Assembly (NCBI GenBank): GCA_021775655.1
Contig: JAJFHK010000041.1
Location: 1-5,471 of the forward strand
Source of the DNA: Filomicrobium sp.
Lineage (GTDB): Bacteria; Pseudomonadota; Alphaproteobacteria; Rhizobiales; Hyphomicrobiaceae
Reading direction: 5' to 3'
Length of the DNA: 5,471 bases
The notes beneath the pieces were generated by a model. The model worked only from the letters and a program-made list of their open reading frames with translations. It was not told the origin of the DNA and did no database searches. Shown one piece after another: positions 1 to 5,471 of this stretch. Every line of letters begins with the position of its first letter. Position 1 is the stretch's first letter. The position numbers and the translations under genes are program-made.

Positions 1-312
1 GAGGCAGGAATTCTGGCCCGAAACGAAGTCTGCCCCGATGTGGTAGGCCTGGGCTAGGCCTTCCGGGCGGGGCTGCTCAGCATAGCTGAGTTCAAGTCCC
101 CATTGGGTGCCATCGCCAAGCAGGCGCTTGAAGTTCGGCAAGTCCGATGGCGTTGAGATGATCATGATCTCGCGGATGCCGGCCAGCATGAGCGTGGTCA
201 GCGGATAGTAGATCATCGGCTTGTCGTAGATTGGCAGCAGCTGCTTGGATGTCACGAGGGTCATTGGGTGCAGCCGGGTGCCGGAACCGCCGGCAAGAAT
301 AATGCCTCTCAT
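1..312 (-). CDS. rmlA: Glucose-1-phosphate thymidylyltransferase, N-terminal part (gene runs off the left edge)
   Basis: The enzyme condenses glucose-1-phosphate with dTTP to give dTDP-glucose, the first step of cytosolic dTDP-L-rhamnose synthesis. Translating the minus strand from the ATG at 312-310 gives 104 codons open to base 1, so the C-terminal two thirds of a protein of about 290 residues lie outside the window. Visible signatures are the nucleotide-binding loop LAGGSGTRL (residues 6-14), the [17 protein letters not shown] block (about 22-38) with the uridylyl/thymidylyltransferase lysine, and the segment [12 protein letters not shown] (about 79-90). A GGGA Shine-Dalgarno sits 6 nt before the ATG. 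The gene is third in an rmlC-rmlB-rmlA order and begins 51 nt after the rmlB stop, so it is very probably cotranscribed. Family assignment is secure; only the far end is unknown. The alternative symbol is rfbA. Confidence 0.95.
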   Translation of the reverse strand, partial: MRGIILAGGSGTRLHPMTLVTSKQLLPIYDKPMIYYPLTTLMLAGIREIMIISTPSDLPNFKRLLGDGTQWGLELSYAEQPRPEGLAQAYHIGADFVSGQNSCL

Positions 313-341
313 GTAATTTCCCGTTTGTTGCGTAGTGGCTA

Positions 342-360
342 GGCGCGGTGGATTTGCGCC
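342..360 (-). other. Small intercistronic hairpin between rmlB and rmlA
   Basis: GGCGC at 342-346 and GCGCC at 356-360 form a perfect 5-bp inverted repeat around a 9-nt loop, in the 51-nt gap between the rmlB stop and the rmlA start. On the mRNA it would lie just after the rmlB stop codon. No T-run follows it in the direction of transcription, so it does not look like an intrinsic terminator. It could modulate mRNA stability or could be chance. Confidence 0.3.
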
Positions 361-363
361 AGC

Positions 364-1431
364 TCAAGTTTTGTTTGGGGACGTGCCGAGACGCTCACCT
401 GTATACTTTTTTTCGCGGATTGGGCGCCACCAATCTTCATTGGCCAGATACCAGCGAATCGTGTCGGCCAGTCCTTCTTCAAACGTGCGAGAAGGTTTCC
501 AGCCAAGTTCGGATTCGATTTTTTGGCAATCGATAGCGTAACGGCGGTCGTGGCCGGGACGGTCGGTAACGAACGTGATGAGGCTGCGCCTCTTGGTTCC
601 ATCGGCGTTTGGCCGCTGCGCATCGAGGATGTCGCAGATGGCTTCCACGACTGCAAGGTTTGTGCGCTCGCAGTGACCGCCGACGTTGTAGGATTCTCCG
701 ACCTTCCCATTGGTAGCGATCATCGCGAGAGCGCGGGCGTGATCCTCGACGTGTAGCCAGTCGCGGACGTTGTCTCCCTTGCCGTAGACGGGCAGCGGCT
801 TTCCCTCAAGGGCGTTAAGAGTGACAAGTGGAATCAGCTTTTCGGGGAAATGGTAAGGCCCGTAGTTATTCGAACAGTTGGAGAGAACAACGGGAAAACC
901 ATAGGTGTGATGCCAGGCGCGAACGAGATGGTCGGAAGCTGCCTTTGAAGCCGAGTAGGGTGAGGACGGGGCATAGGGTGTCGTCTCGGTGAACAGACTT
1001 TCATCGAAGGGCAAATCTCCGAAGACTTCGTCGGTGGAGATGTGATGGAAACGGAATTTGTCGCGGCTGGAGCCTTCCAATTCGCTCCAATAGGCGCGGG
1101 CAGCTTCCAGCATGGAATAAGTGCCCATGACGTTCGTTTCGATGAAGACCGCAGGGCCATCGATTGAGCGGTCAACGTGGCTCTCGGCCGCCAGGTGCAT
1201 GACGGCGTCGGGCTTTTCCTTTGTGAGGATTGCGAGGATCGCTTCGCGGTCGCAGATGTCCTGCTGGTAGAACGTGTAAAGCGGGTTATCCGAAATAGGT
1301 CTCAACGAGTCCGGATTGGCGGCGTAGGTCAGCTTGTCGAGGTTGACGACAGCGGTGCCAAGGTCGCCGACAAGATGCCGGCAAACTGCAGACCCAATGA
1401 AGCCGGCGCCGCCTGTGACGAGAATCTTCAC
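364..1431 (-). CDS. rmlB: dTDP-glucose 4,6-dehydratase
   Basis: This NAD-dependent cytosolic enzyme converts dTDP-glucose to dTDP-4-keto-6-deoxyglucose, the second step of dTDP-L-rhamnose synthesis. The 355-residue product has the usual family length. It is an extended short-chain dehydrogenase/reductase. The Rossmann dinucleotide loop GGAGFIG is at residues 7-13, followed by LDKLTYA (31-37) and [12 protein letters not shown] (79-90). The catalytic TDE triad is in STDEVFGD (132-139), and the YSASKA motif supplies Tyr159 and Lys163. [14 protein letters not shown] (188-201) and the RDWLHVEDH segment (223-231) are substrate-binding blocks typical of RmlB. The start is a GTG at 1431-1429. It is supported by an AGGGA Shine-Dalgarno 9 nt upstream and by the alignment of [13 protein letters not shown] to the family N-terminus. 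It follows rmlC by only 12 nt, indicating an operon and probable translational coupling. The alternative symbol is rfbB. Confidence 0.97.
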   Translation of the reverse strand: MKILVTGGAGFIGSAVCRHLVGDLGTAVVNLDKLTYAANPDSLRPISDNPLYTFYQQDICDREAILAILTKEKPDAVMHLAAESHVDRSIDGPAVFIETNVMGTYSMLEAARAYWSELEGSSRDKFRFHHISTDEVFGDLPFDESLFTETTPYAPSSPYSASKAASDHLVRAWHHTYGFPVVLSNCSNNYGPYHFPEKLIPLVTLNALEGKPLPVYGKGDNVRDWLHVEDHARALAMIATNGKVGESYNVGGHCERTNLAVVEAICDILDAQRPNADGTKRRSLITFVTDRPGHDRRYAIDCQKIESELGWKPSRTFEEGLADTIRWYLANEDWWRPIREKKYTGERLGTSPNKT

Positions 1432-1440
1432 CAGGTATGT

Positions 1441-1445
1441 TCCCT
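1441..1445 (-). promoter_or_regulatory. rmlB Shine-Dalgarno overlapping the rmlC stop codon
   Basis: On the minus strand AGGGA lies 9 nt before the rmlB GTG and shares bases with the rmlC TAG stop (1446-1444). This placement decides the non-ATG start of rmlB. It suggests that ribosomes terminating on rmlC help initiation on rmlB. Confidence 0.6.
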
Positions 1446-2007
1446 AACCGGAGAATTGAAATGCTTCTGGTTGGTCCTTCAGGGGCGGAGCAATGCGGTC
1501 CTTATCGGAAAGCACCGGTTCAATCCCGTCGAGGGGCCATTCGATAGCAAGGTCGGAGTCGGCGAAGTGGATCGCGCGTTCATGCTCGGGCGAATAGTGT
1601 TCGGAGACCTTGTAGATTACTTCGGTATCGGGCTCGAGGGTCAGGAAGCCGTGTGCGAAGCCTTTCGGCACGAACAACTGGTTCCATTCTTGTGCCGATA
1701 CCGTGCATGCGCACCACTGGCCGTATCGCGGCGAACCATTGCGGATATCGACGGCAACGTCAAAGATTGCGCCTTTGACGACCCGGACAAGTTTGTCCTG
1801 AGCAAATGGAGGGAGCTGGTAGTGCAAGCCGCGCAGCACACTGCTTTCTGCTGAAAATGAATGGTTGTCTTGGACGAACGCCATTGGGAGGCCAGCATCG
1901 GCAAACCTGTTCGCGCTGTAGATTTCGGAGAAGAAGCCGCGGGCGTCACCGAATTTTTGTGGCGTAATCTCCAGCACTTCGGGAAGGACCAGCTGCGTTA
2001 CCTGCAT
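1444..2007 (-). CDS. rmlC: dTDP-4-dehydrorhamnose 3,5-epimerase
   Basis: This cytosolic cupin epimerises C3 and C5 of dTDP-4-keto-6-deoxyglucose to give dTDP-4-keto-L-rhamnose, the third step of the rhamnose pathway. The 187-residue product matches the family length of about 180-190. Diagnostic blocks are DARGFFSEIY (21-30), the VQDNHS strand (45-50), and VLRGLHYQ (57-64) containing the catalytic base His62. Also present are VRVVKGAIFDVAVDIR (74-89), FVPKGFAHGF (112-121) and VIYKVSEHYSPEHE (130-143), which contains the probable acid Tyr132. SDKDR (167-171) would carry Asp170, the partner of the catalytic histidine. The start is an ATG with a GGAGG Shine-Dalgarno 10 nt upstream at 2022-2018. 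It is the first gene of the leftward operon, so its promoter should lie in the 2008-2609 spacer. The alternative symbol is rfbC. Confidence 0.97.
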   Translation of the reverse strand: MQVTQLVLPEVLEITPQKFGDARGFFSEIYSANRFADAGLPMAFVQDNHSFSAESSVLRGLHYQLPPFAQDKLVRVVKGAIFDVAVDIRNGSPRYGQWCACTVSAQEWNQLFVPKGFAHGFLTLEPDTEVIYKVSEHYSPEHERAIHFADSDLAIEWPLDGIEPVLSDKDRIAPPLKDQPEAFQFSG

Positions 2008-2017
2008 TCCGATTCAG

Positions 2018-2022
2018 CCTCC
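2018..2022 (-). promoter_or_regulatory. rmlC Shine-Dalgarno
   Basis: GGAGG on the minus strand lies 10 nt before the rmlC ATG. The spacing is slightly long, but the core is strong, and it fixes the start that matches the family N-terminus. Confidence 0.55.
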
Positions 2023-2106
2023 GCGCCGGAGCAGCGCATTAGATTGGGTGCATCCATAATCTCAGGGAATGCGACCTCGCGATTCTTACTCTGCGGGGCG
2101 CATGGA

Positions 2107-2129
2107 GTAATGACATCTCAAGTCATTAC
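2107..2129. promoter_or_regulatory. Perfect 8-bp inverted repeat with 7-nt spacer (candidate operator)
   Basis: GTAATGAC (2107-2114) and GTCATTAC (2122-2129) are exact reverse complements separated by ATCTCAA. The site is 100 bp upstream of the rmlC start. There is no T-run after it on either strand, which argues against an intrinsic terminator. The geometry fits a dimeric repressor or activator site, but no specific regulator can be named. Confidence 0.45.
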
Positions 2130-2480
2130 GCGGGGTCCGTCCGGTTATACGCTTGCCTGCGAATCGGATGACTGGGATCGAACGCAGCCGTCACCCCGAT
2201 AGCAAAAAATTCCGACGGACCAGTCGCTGCGGTGCTTACACCATAGCCATCGGGCGGGTCAATCGTCAGCACTCAGTGTTGTGGGTATGGAGGTATTACC
2301 GTCTCATCATCGCAGGCGTCGTGCGGTTTATCGTAATATGGCCCAGCGACGTAATCAGCTCAACGATGTGCAGCCAGCAGGCTCTTCGGAGGTTCGATGA
2401 CGTGCTGACCTGTATCAGTCTGGAATATGTTTTCGCCTCTCCAACAGGATGAGTCGGGGATTTGAGATGTGCAAGGGCCA

Positions 2481-2508
2481 CACCGGTGGTCGCAATTAAT
2501 TGGCATGC
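2481..2508. repeat. Three consecutive perfect palindromes upstream of the caspase gene
   Basis: CACCGGTG (2481-2488), CAATTAATTG (2493-2502) and GCATGC (2503-2508) are each perfectly self-complementary and lie within 28 bp, about 110 bp upstream of the caspase start. They may mark an operator or promoter-proximal binding region. Short palindromes also arise by chance, so the assignment is tentative. Confidence 0.3.
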
Positions 2509-2618
2509 AAGAAACCTTTGATCGATTGGCGGTTCCGGGGGTAACGTCACATTCGAGTTTGTGTTTCATTTGTTTCGTGGGAATCGCGGGGTGTTTTTGA
2601 GCCCGTGAAGTGGCTGGG

Positions 2619-4151
2619 ATGAAACTGTTTGAGCCTCCTCCTAAGCGTCAGGCATTCGTGCTAGGTATCGCTGATTACGATCACAGTGTGCCGCTGAAAA
2701 ATACGATCGCCGATGCGCGAGATATTGCTAAGCAGCTGAGGGGCTTGAACTTCGAAGTTTTTGACTTCTACGATCTCGATTTCAACAATCTTCTGCATCA
2801 CATGACGGCGTTCCTCAAGGTGGAGCCGGGCGAAGAAAAGCTCGATGCGATCCTGATTTACTATGCCGGCCACGGCATCCAGCTTGGCGACAAGAACTAC
2901 ATCGTTCCCAAAGATTTCGACCCGCATTCCTCATATCCGCTTGTGCAGCTTGTTTCCGTGCAAATGCTGCTGGAGAGAATGGACGCCAAAGCGGACAAGA
3001 AGCTTTTATTCCTGGATGCCTGCCGAGATGCCGGCGGGCTCACGGTCACTAATGCTGTTCTGATGGGATCTGCCTTAGACTCGAAGATAGATGTAGCGCC
3101 AAAGGTACGTGATGAGCTTAATCTTGTCGACGAACCGGCTACTACGAGAAGCCTTTCAGGAAGCAAGGGTCTGGCGAAGCCGTCGCTAGGACGGCTCAAT
3201 CAGACATTCATTGCGTTCGCAGCCGACCCTGGCGAGAAGGCGCTCGACGGACCGAAGGACGGCAACAGCCCGTTCACGACCGGTGTGCTCAAGTATATTG
3301 ACCAGCGGGCGTACGATGTTTTCGACATGTGCCAATGCGTGGCCCGAGACGTTCGGAAAGAAACCAACCTGCGGCAGGTGCCCTGGACGAATTCCAACCT
3401 GATCGATCAGTTCGAATTCCACCGTGCTGATGGGCGGCCGGTCATCGAACTAACCTTGATGGGTCTGATTGCTGGGATGCTTACGGCCATCATCAATTTT
3501 GACCTGTTTGATTTCGGGGCAAACGGCCTGACATTCGGCAGTGGTCAACTTGCCCACGTAAAGTCGGAGTACATCTATTTGGTGACCTCGCTGTTCCTCG
3601 GAACAGCACTTGGTATCGGCGCTTATCGATATGCCAAGCCTTTGCATTCGTGGGGCGTGTTGCTGACAACGTGTGCGATTTATACCGTCTTTGCCATTTG
3701 CAGCCGTTTGGTGTTGGCGCCGATAGCCGATCTTGAGGCTAAGACGAGAGCGCTCCGTAAACTTGATATGGGTACGTTTCAGCAGGTTTTCGGCGAAGCG
3801 AATATTGATGAGCCTGGCGTGGTTCTGCTGATCGCGATTTTATTTTTTGCGATTGTTGCGGGCGCACTTGTCGGCGCGGGTAGCGTTCTTGCGAGTGCAG
3901 CTTATCACCCTGAGATGCGGCGTGTGGCGCGAATTGGCCGGGGTGCTCTGATAGGAATGTCGGCACCGGTTGCATTATTCCTGTTCTTGTTCGTTCGGCT
4001 TAAGTACGTCGGCAGCCAGGAATTGGTGTCGGACCGAAGTGCTCACTATCTCGAAGTTTTTGGGATCATCCTGCTGGTCGCCGCGTGGCAAGGAGCGCTC
4101 GCGTGGAACGTAGGGCGGGGCTACGATAGGCCACGCTATCGAGATACTTAG
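2619..4151 (+). CDS. Membrane-anchored caspase-like (peptidase C14) protease
   Basis: Predicted cysteine protease of the caspase/metacaspase fold (clan CD) fused to a membrane domain. Residues about 10-267 form the protease. They show the first-strand block RQAFVLGIADY (10-20), the NTIADARDIAKQL helix (28-40), IYYAGHG with catalytic His85 (80-86), and FLDACRD with catalytic Cys135 (131-137). A basic linker (about 139-192) follows, then a p10-like part with FIAFAADPGEKALDG, SPFTTGVL and RQVPW. About six hydrophobic segments follow at 275-293, 317-337, 343-368, 399-424, 441-461 and 478-496. Basic loops and the basic C-terminus suit a cytosolic protease domain. Bacterial members are orthocaspase/metacaspase-like and usually cut after Arg or Lys; targets here are unknown. 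An in-frame GTG at 2610 would add three residues. Both starts have weak Shine-Dalgarno sequences; ATG was preferred. It is the first of three same-strand genes. Confidence 0.9.
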   Translation: MKLFEPPPKRQAFVLGIADYDHSVPLKNTIADARDIAKQLRGLNFEVFDFYDLDFNNLLHHMTAFLKVEPGEEKLDAILIYYAGHGIQLGDKNYIVPKDFDPHSSYPLVQLVSVQMLLERMDAKADKKLLFLDACRDAGGLTVTNAVLMGSALDSKIDVAPKVRDELNLVDEPATTRSLSGSKGLAKPSLGRLNQTFIAFAADPGEKALDGPKDGNSPFTTGVLKYIDQRAYDVFDMCQCVARDVRKETNLRQVPWTNSNLIDQFEFHRADGRPVIELTLMGLIAGMLTAIINFDLFDFGANGLTFGSGQLAHVKSEYIYLVTSLFLGTALGIGAYRYAKPLHSWGVLLTTCAIYTVFAICSRLVLAPIADLEAKTRALRKLDMGTFQQVFGEANIDEPGVVLLIAILFFAIVAGALVGAGSVLASAAYHPEMRRVARIGRGALIGMSAPVALFLFLFVRLKYVGSQELVSDRSAHYLEVFGIILLVAAWQGALAWNVGRGYDRPRYRDT

Positions 4152-4242
4152 GAAGTGTTGTGCGCTGCGGCGGCACCAGGAAAGAGATGACTTTAGAGTA
4201 AGTGATAGAGAGTGCCTGTAAAAAGCCGGAAGCGCGTCGCCC

Positions 4243-4265
4243 TTGCCTGACACAACTATAGGCAA
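4243..4265. repeat. Short inverted repeat before the small membrane protein gene
   Basis: TTGCCT (4243-4248) and AGGCAA (4260-4265) are exact reverse complements around an 11-nt loop. The element ends 22 nt before the ATG of the next gene. It could be a weak hairpin or an operator. The six-base arms make chance a real possibility. Confidence 0.25.
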
Positions 4266-4274
4266 TTTGACGAC

Positions 4275-4282
4275 AAGGGGAG
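4275..4282 (+). promoter_or_regulatory. Strong Shine-Dalgarno that sets the ATG start at 4288
   Basis: The purine run AAGGGGAG ends 5 nt before the ATG at 4288. It is the best ribosome binding site in the right-hand block. It is the reason for preferring this ATG over an in-frame TTG at 4243, which has no comparable site. Confidence 0.75.
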
Positions 4283-4287
4283 CCAGC

Positions 4288-4857
4288 ATGAGTTTGCGTA
4301 TTTCATCTCCAGGCAAGGGTGGCCACGTCCGCAGGGGCGGCAGTGGCGAACCGCTTGAACCTGACTTTTATATGTCACGTCTAATCAAGCTGCTACCGGC
4401 GGAAGCCGTGGCGGTTTACCCGATGCTGCATAACAATGCGGCCGACGTCGTCGATCAAGTTCGTAGATCCGGTGGTGCTCCGTCCACCGCGGCGACTTCG
4501 GTCGATCCGGTGACGGGCGTGCCGGTCGAGGCAATGTCGGTAGTTTCCAGTCAAGCCTCGTCGGGTGCGGATTGGCTGCCAATGGCGATGGCTTGGTTTG
4601 TGCTGCTTCTCGTGATCCTGTTGCGCTGGCAAGCAACAAGGGATTCCAACGGTAATGCACAATGGGGCGCCGTCGCCATTGCTGCGATCTCATTCTTTCT
4701 GTGGGTGCCGACGATGAATGGAACCTTTGGGATCATGGAATTTGCTACCGCGGCGGAGTGGATTGATTGGCCGCAGCCTGTCAAGGACTTCGTTCCTGAG
4801 ATCCTACTGATTTTTTGGACGATCGTCATTCCGGCATTTTACAAGCCGGATAATTAG
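4288..4857 (+). CDS. Small membrane protein, about three transmembrane segments, caspase-associated (unknown function)
   Basis: I do not recognise a named family. The 189-residue product starts with a Gly/Arg-rich tail (1-20, containing HVRRGGSG). Next comes a predicted amphipathic helix with RLIKLLPAEAVAVY (31-44). A polar Ser/Ala/Val-rich stretch (about 50-94) contains a second basic site, QVRRSGG (57-63). Three hydrophobic segments follow, at about 97-113 (LPMAMAWFVLLLVILLR), 126-143 and 168-185, and only a few residues come after the last. Lack of a signal peptide and the positive-inside rule place the first 95 residues in the cytosol, on the same side as the caspase domain. The gene sits 136 nt after the caspase gene on the same strand. 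It could be a membrane effector, sensor or holin-like partner, or a protease substrate. The existence of the gene is well supported; its role is inferred from context only. Confidence 0.8.
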   Translation: MSLRISSPGKGGHVRRGGSGEPLEPDFYMSRLIKLLPAEAVAVYPMLHNNAADVVDQVRRSGGAPSTAATSVDPVTGVPVEAMSVVSSQASSGADWLPMAMAWFVLLLVILLRWQATRDSNGNAQWGAVAIAAISFFLWVPTMNGTFGIMEFATAAEWIDWPQPVKDFVPEILLIFWTIVIPAFYKPDN

Positions 4858-4914
4858 CGGATTCTGCGACGACGTGCCCGCCAGCGTAAACACAATTGTA
4901 TCAAGGCCCATGTC

Positions 4915-5469
4915 ATGTCCAATCAAGACCGTTACTTTAACGAACCCGATTTGAACCACCTGACACCGGATGACGATGCCGCACCGCAATCTGGAGGCCG
5001 CCGGTCGACCGTAGATTCTGTCGAACCGACAAACTTCAACGATGTGCCTGATCACGATGATGGGCCTGAAGTCTTGGCGCAGTTAGAAGCCGATGCGAAG
5101 AACGTGCGGCGCGGCATCCCAAGCGTGAAGTGGGCTGATGATGCCGATCATCCCGACTTTGCTCATCTTCTCGGTGCGGAGGAGGACGGTGTCGGTCCGA
5201 GTAAGGTGTACCAGCTGACGCCGGATGTCTTCGAGCTGTTGATTGAAGCGAATTCTTTCAGGCCTGAAGGTCCCGATGGTATGATCGTTTTCGGGCTGCG
5301 CGGTGGGCTTTTGGCCGACGGCAAAAAAGAAGTGTCGGAGGCGACCTCGGTCGGGATCGAGGACCGACGACCCGACCATAAAAATTTTAGTTGTACGATC
5401 GGTATCAACGCACGGACCACTAATTCCCGTACAGGAGTACTGACGGCGAAGGAGCCAAAACCCCACTAG
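4915..5469 (+). CDS. Acidic soluble protein of unknown function, third gene of the caspase block; possibly frame-broken at its C-terminus
   Basis: I cannot name a family. The frame from the ATG at 4915 encodes 184 residues and stops at TAG 5467-5469. An AAGG Shine-Dalgarno (4903-4906) lies 8 nt upstream. Residues 1-60 are rich in Asp, Glu, Pro and Asn with almost no hydrophobic core and look disordered. A basic spot NVRRGIPS (63-70) follows. Residues about 97-178 look like a compact domain: a helix LTPDVFELLIEAN (101-113), a strand with glycine turn MIVFGLRGG (123-131), and DHKNFSCTIGI (154-164). There are no membrane segments and no signal peptide, so it is predicted to be cytosolic. It follows the small membrane protein by 57 nt on the same strand. 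The last residues (KEPKPH) look unlike a domain end. A one-base change near 5450 would keep an alternative frame open to the window edge, so the true protein may be longer. It may be a substrate, an inhibitor or a regulator of the caspase. Confidence 0.72.
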   Translation: MSNQDRYFNEPDLNHLTPDDDAAPQSGGRRSTVDSVEPTNFNDVPDHDDGPEVLAQLEADAKNVRRGIPSVKWADDADHPDFAHLLGAEEDGVGPSKVYQLTPDVFELLIEANSFRPEGPDGMIVFGLRGGLLADGKKEVSEATSVGIEDRRPDHKNFSCTIGINARTTNSRTGVLTAKEPKPH

Positions 5470-5471
5470 AG

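Larger units (their letters stand above)
2008..2609. other. Intergenic spacer between divergent operons, no convincing gene
   Basis: About 600 bases separate the divergently transcribed rmlC and caspase genes. Open frames here are short. Their products lack recognisable motifs, a family-like composition or a good ribosome binding site, so I call none of them genes. The spacer should contain promoters for both directions, but I could not find a sigma70-type -35/-10 pair good enough to report. It does contain a perfect inverted repeat at 2107-2129 and a run of short palindromes at 2481-2508, listed separately. No tRNA, CRISPR repeat or insertion-sequence end was recognised. Confidence 0.6.
4152..4287 (+). 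other. Spacer between the caspase gene and the small membrane protein gene
   Basis: This 136-nt gap is long for a tightly coupled operon. It contains no gene; the only start with a decent ribosome site (ATG at 4187) ends after three codons. It holds an inverted repeat (4243-4265) and the Shine-Dalgarno of the next gene. A separate promoter for the downstream pair is possible, but I see no convincing -35/-10 pair. Confidence 0.4.

Noticed and set aside
1177..1854. A 225-codon open frame on the plus strand opposite rmlB and rmlC
   Set aside because: It lies wholly antisense to two clear rml genes, and its product has no family-like motifs. Long antisense frames are common opposite moderately GC-rich genes.
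2165..2205. tRNA-like T-arm (GGGATCGAAC read on the plus strand, as in a minus-strand tRNA end)
   Set aside because: The flanking bases do not form a 5-bp T-stem, and no matching acceptor, anticodon or D arms could be laid out. It is treated as chance.
2134..2221. Distant inverted repeat GGTCCGTC (2134-2141) with GACGGACC (2214-2221)
   Set aside because: Eight-base arms separated by 72 nt, with no extension of the pairing and no compact structure between them, are likely coincidental.
2153..2452. Open frame of 99 codons on the plus strand in the spacer
   Set aside because: There is no good Shine-Dalgarno, its product is Arg/Ser/Cys-rich and low in recognisable structure, and it is not convincingly coding.
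2296..2550. Open frame of 84 codons on the minus strand in the spacer
   Set aside because: It has a GTG start without a clear ribosome site and overlaps another weak frame on the opposite strand. No motif was recognised.
4243..4287. Upstream TTG start that would lengthen the small membrane protein by 15 residues
   Set aside because: It lacks a ribosome binding site, whereas the ATG at 4288 has AAGGGGAG at ideal spacing. The extension overlaps the inverted repeat.
3975..4316. A 113-codon minus-strand open frame opposite the end of the caspase gene
   Set aside because: It is antisense to the membrane part of the caspase and to the next gene's leader. The composition is typical of a shadow frame.

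Overview
The window reads as a proteobacterial chromosome segment. It is most likely alphaproteobacterial, judging by GC content in the mid-50s to about 60% and by the style of the rhamnose-pathway proteins. This is an impression from protein sequence, not a database result. Two divergently oriented gene blocks are separated by about 0.6 kb of non-coding DNA.

Left block (1-2007, minus strand): a dTDP-L-rhamnose operon transcribed leftward in the order rmlC, rmlB, rmlA. rmlA runs off the left edge, so only its first 104 codons are present. rmlC and rmlB are tightly coupled: there is a 12-nt gap, and the rmlB Shine-Dalgarno overlaps the rmlC stop codon. Together they turn glucose-1-phosphate into the dTDP-4-keto-L-rhamnose precursor for surface polysaccharide. 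rmlD is not in the window and may lie beyond rmlA.

Middle (2008-2609): no convincing gene. It holds a perfect 8-bp inverted repeat with a 7-nt spacer (2107-2129), and three short perfect palindromes in a row at 2481-2508. Both are candidate regulatory sites for the divergent transcription units.

Right block (2619-5469, plus strand): three same-strand genes that look like one functional unit. The first encodes a caspase-like (peptidase C14) protease with an intact His/Cys dyad, fused to about six membrane segments. The second encodes a 189-residue protein with a cytosolic N-terminal half and about three membrane segments. The third encodes a soluble protein with a very acidic, apparently disordered N-terminus and a small C-terminal domain that I cannot name; its reading frame may be broken near the right edge. 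A VRR(G/S) motif recurs twice in the second protein and once in the third. Metacaspase-type enzymes generally cleave after Arg or Lys, so the two downstream proteins may be substrates of the first. This block is the candidate undescribed system: a membrane-anchored bacterial caspase with a small membrane protein and a soluble partner, plausibly a stress- or phage-triggered proteolytic or cell-death module. That function is inference only.
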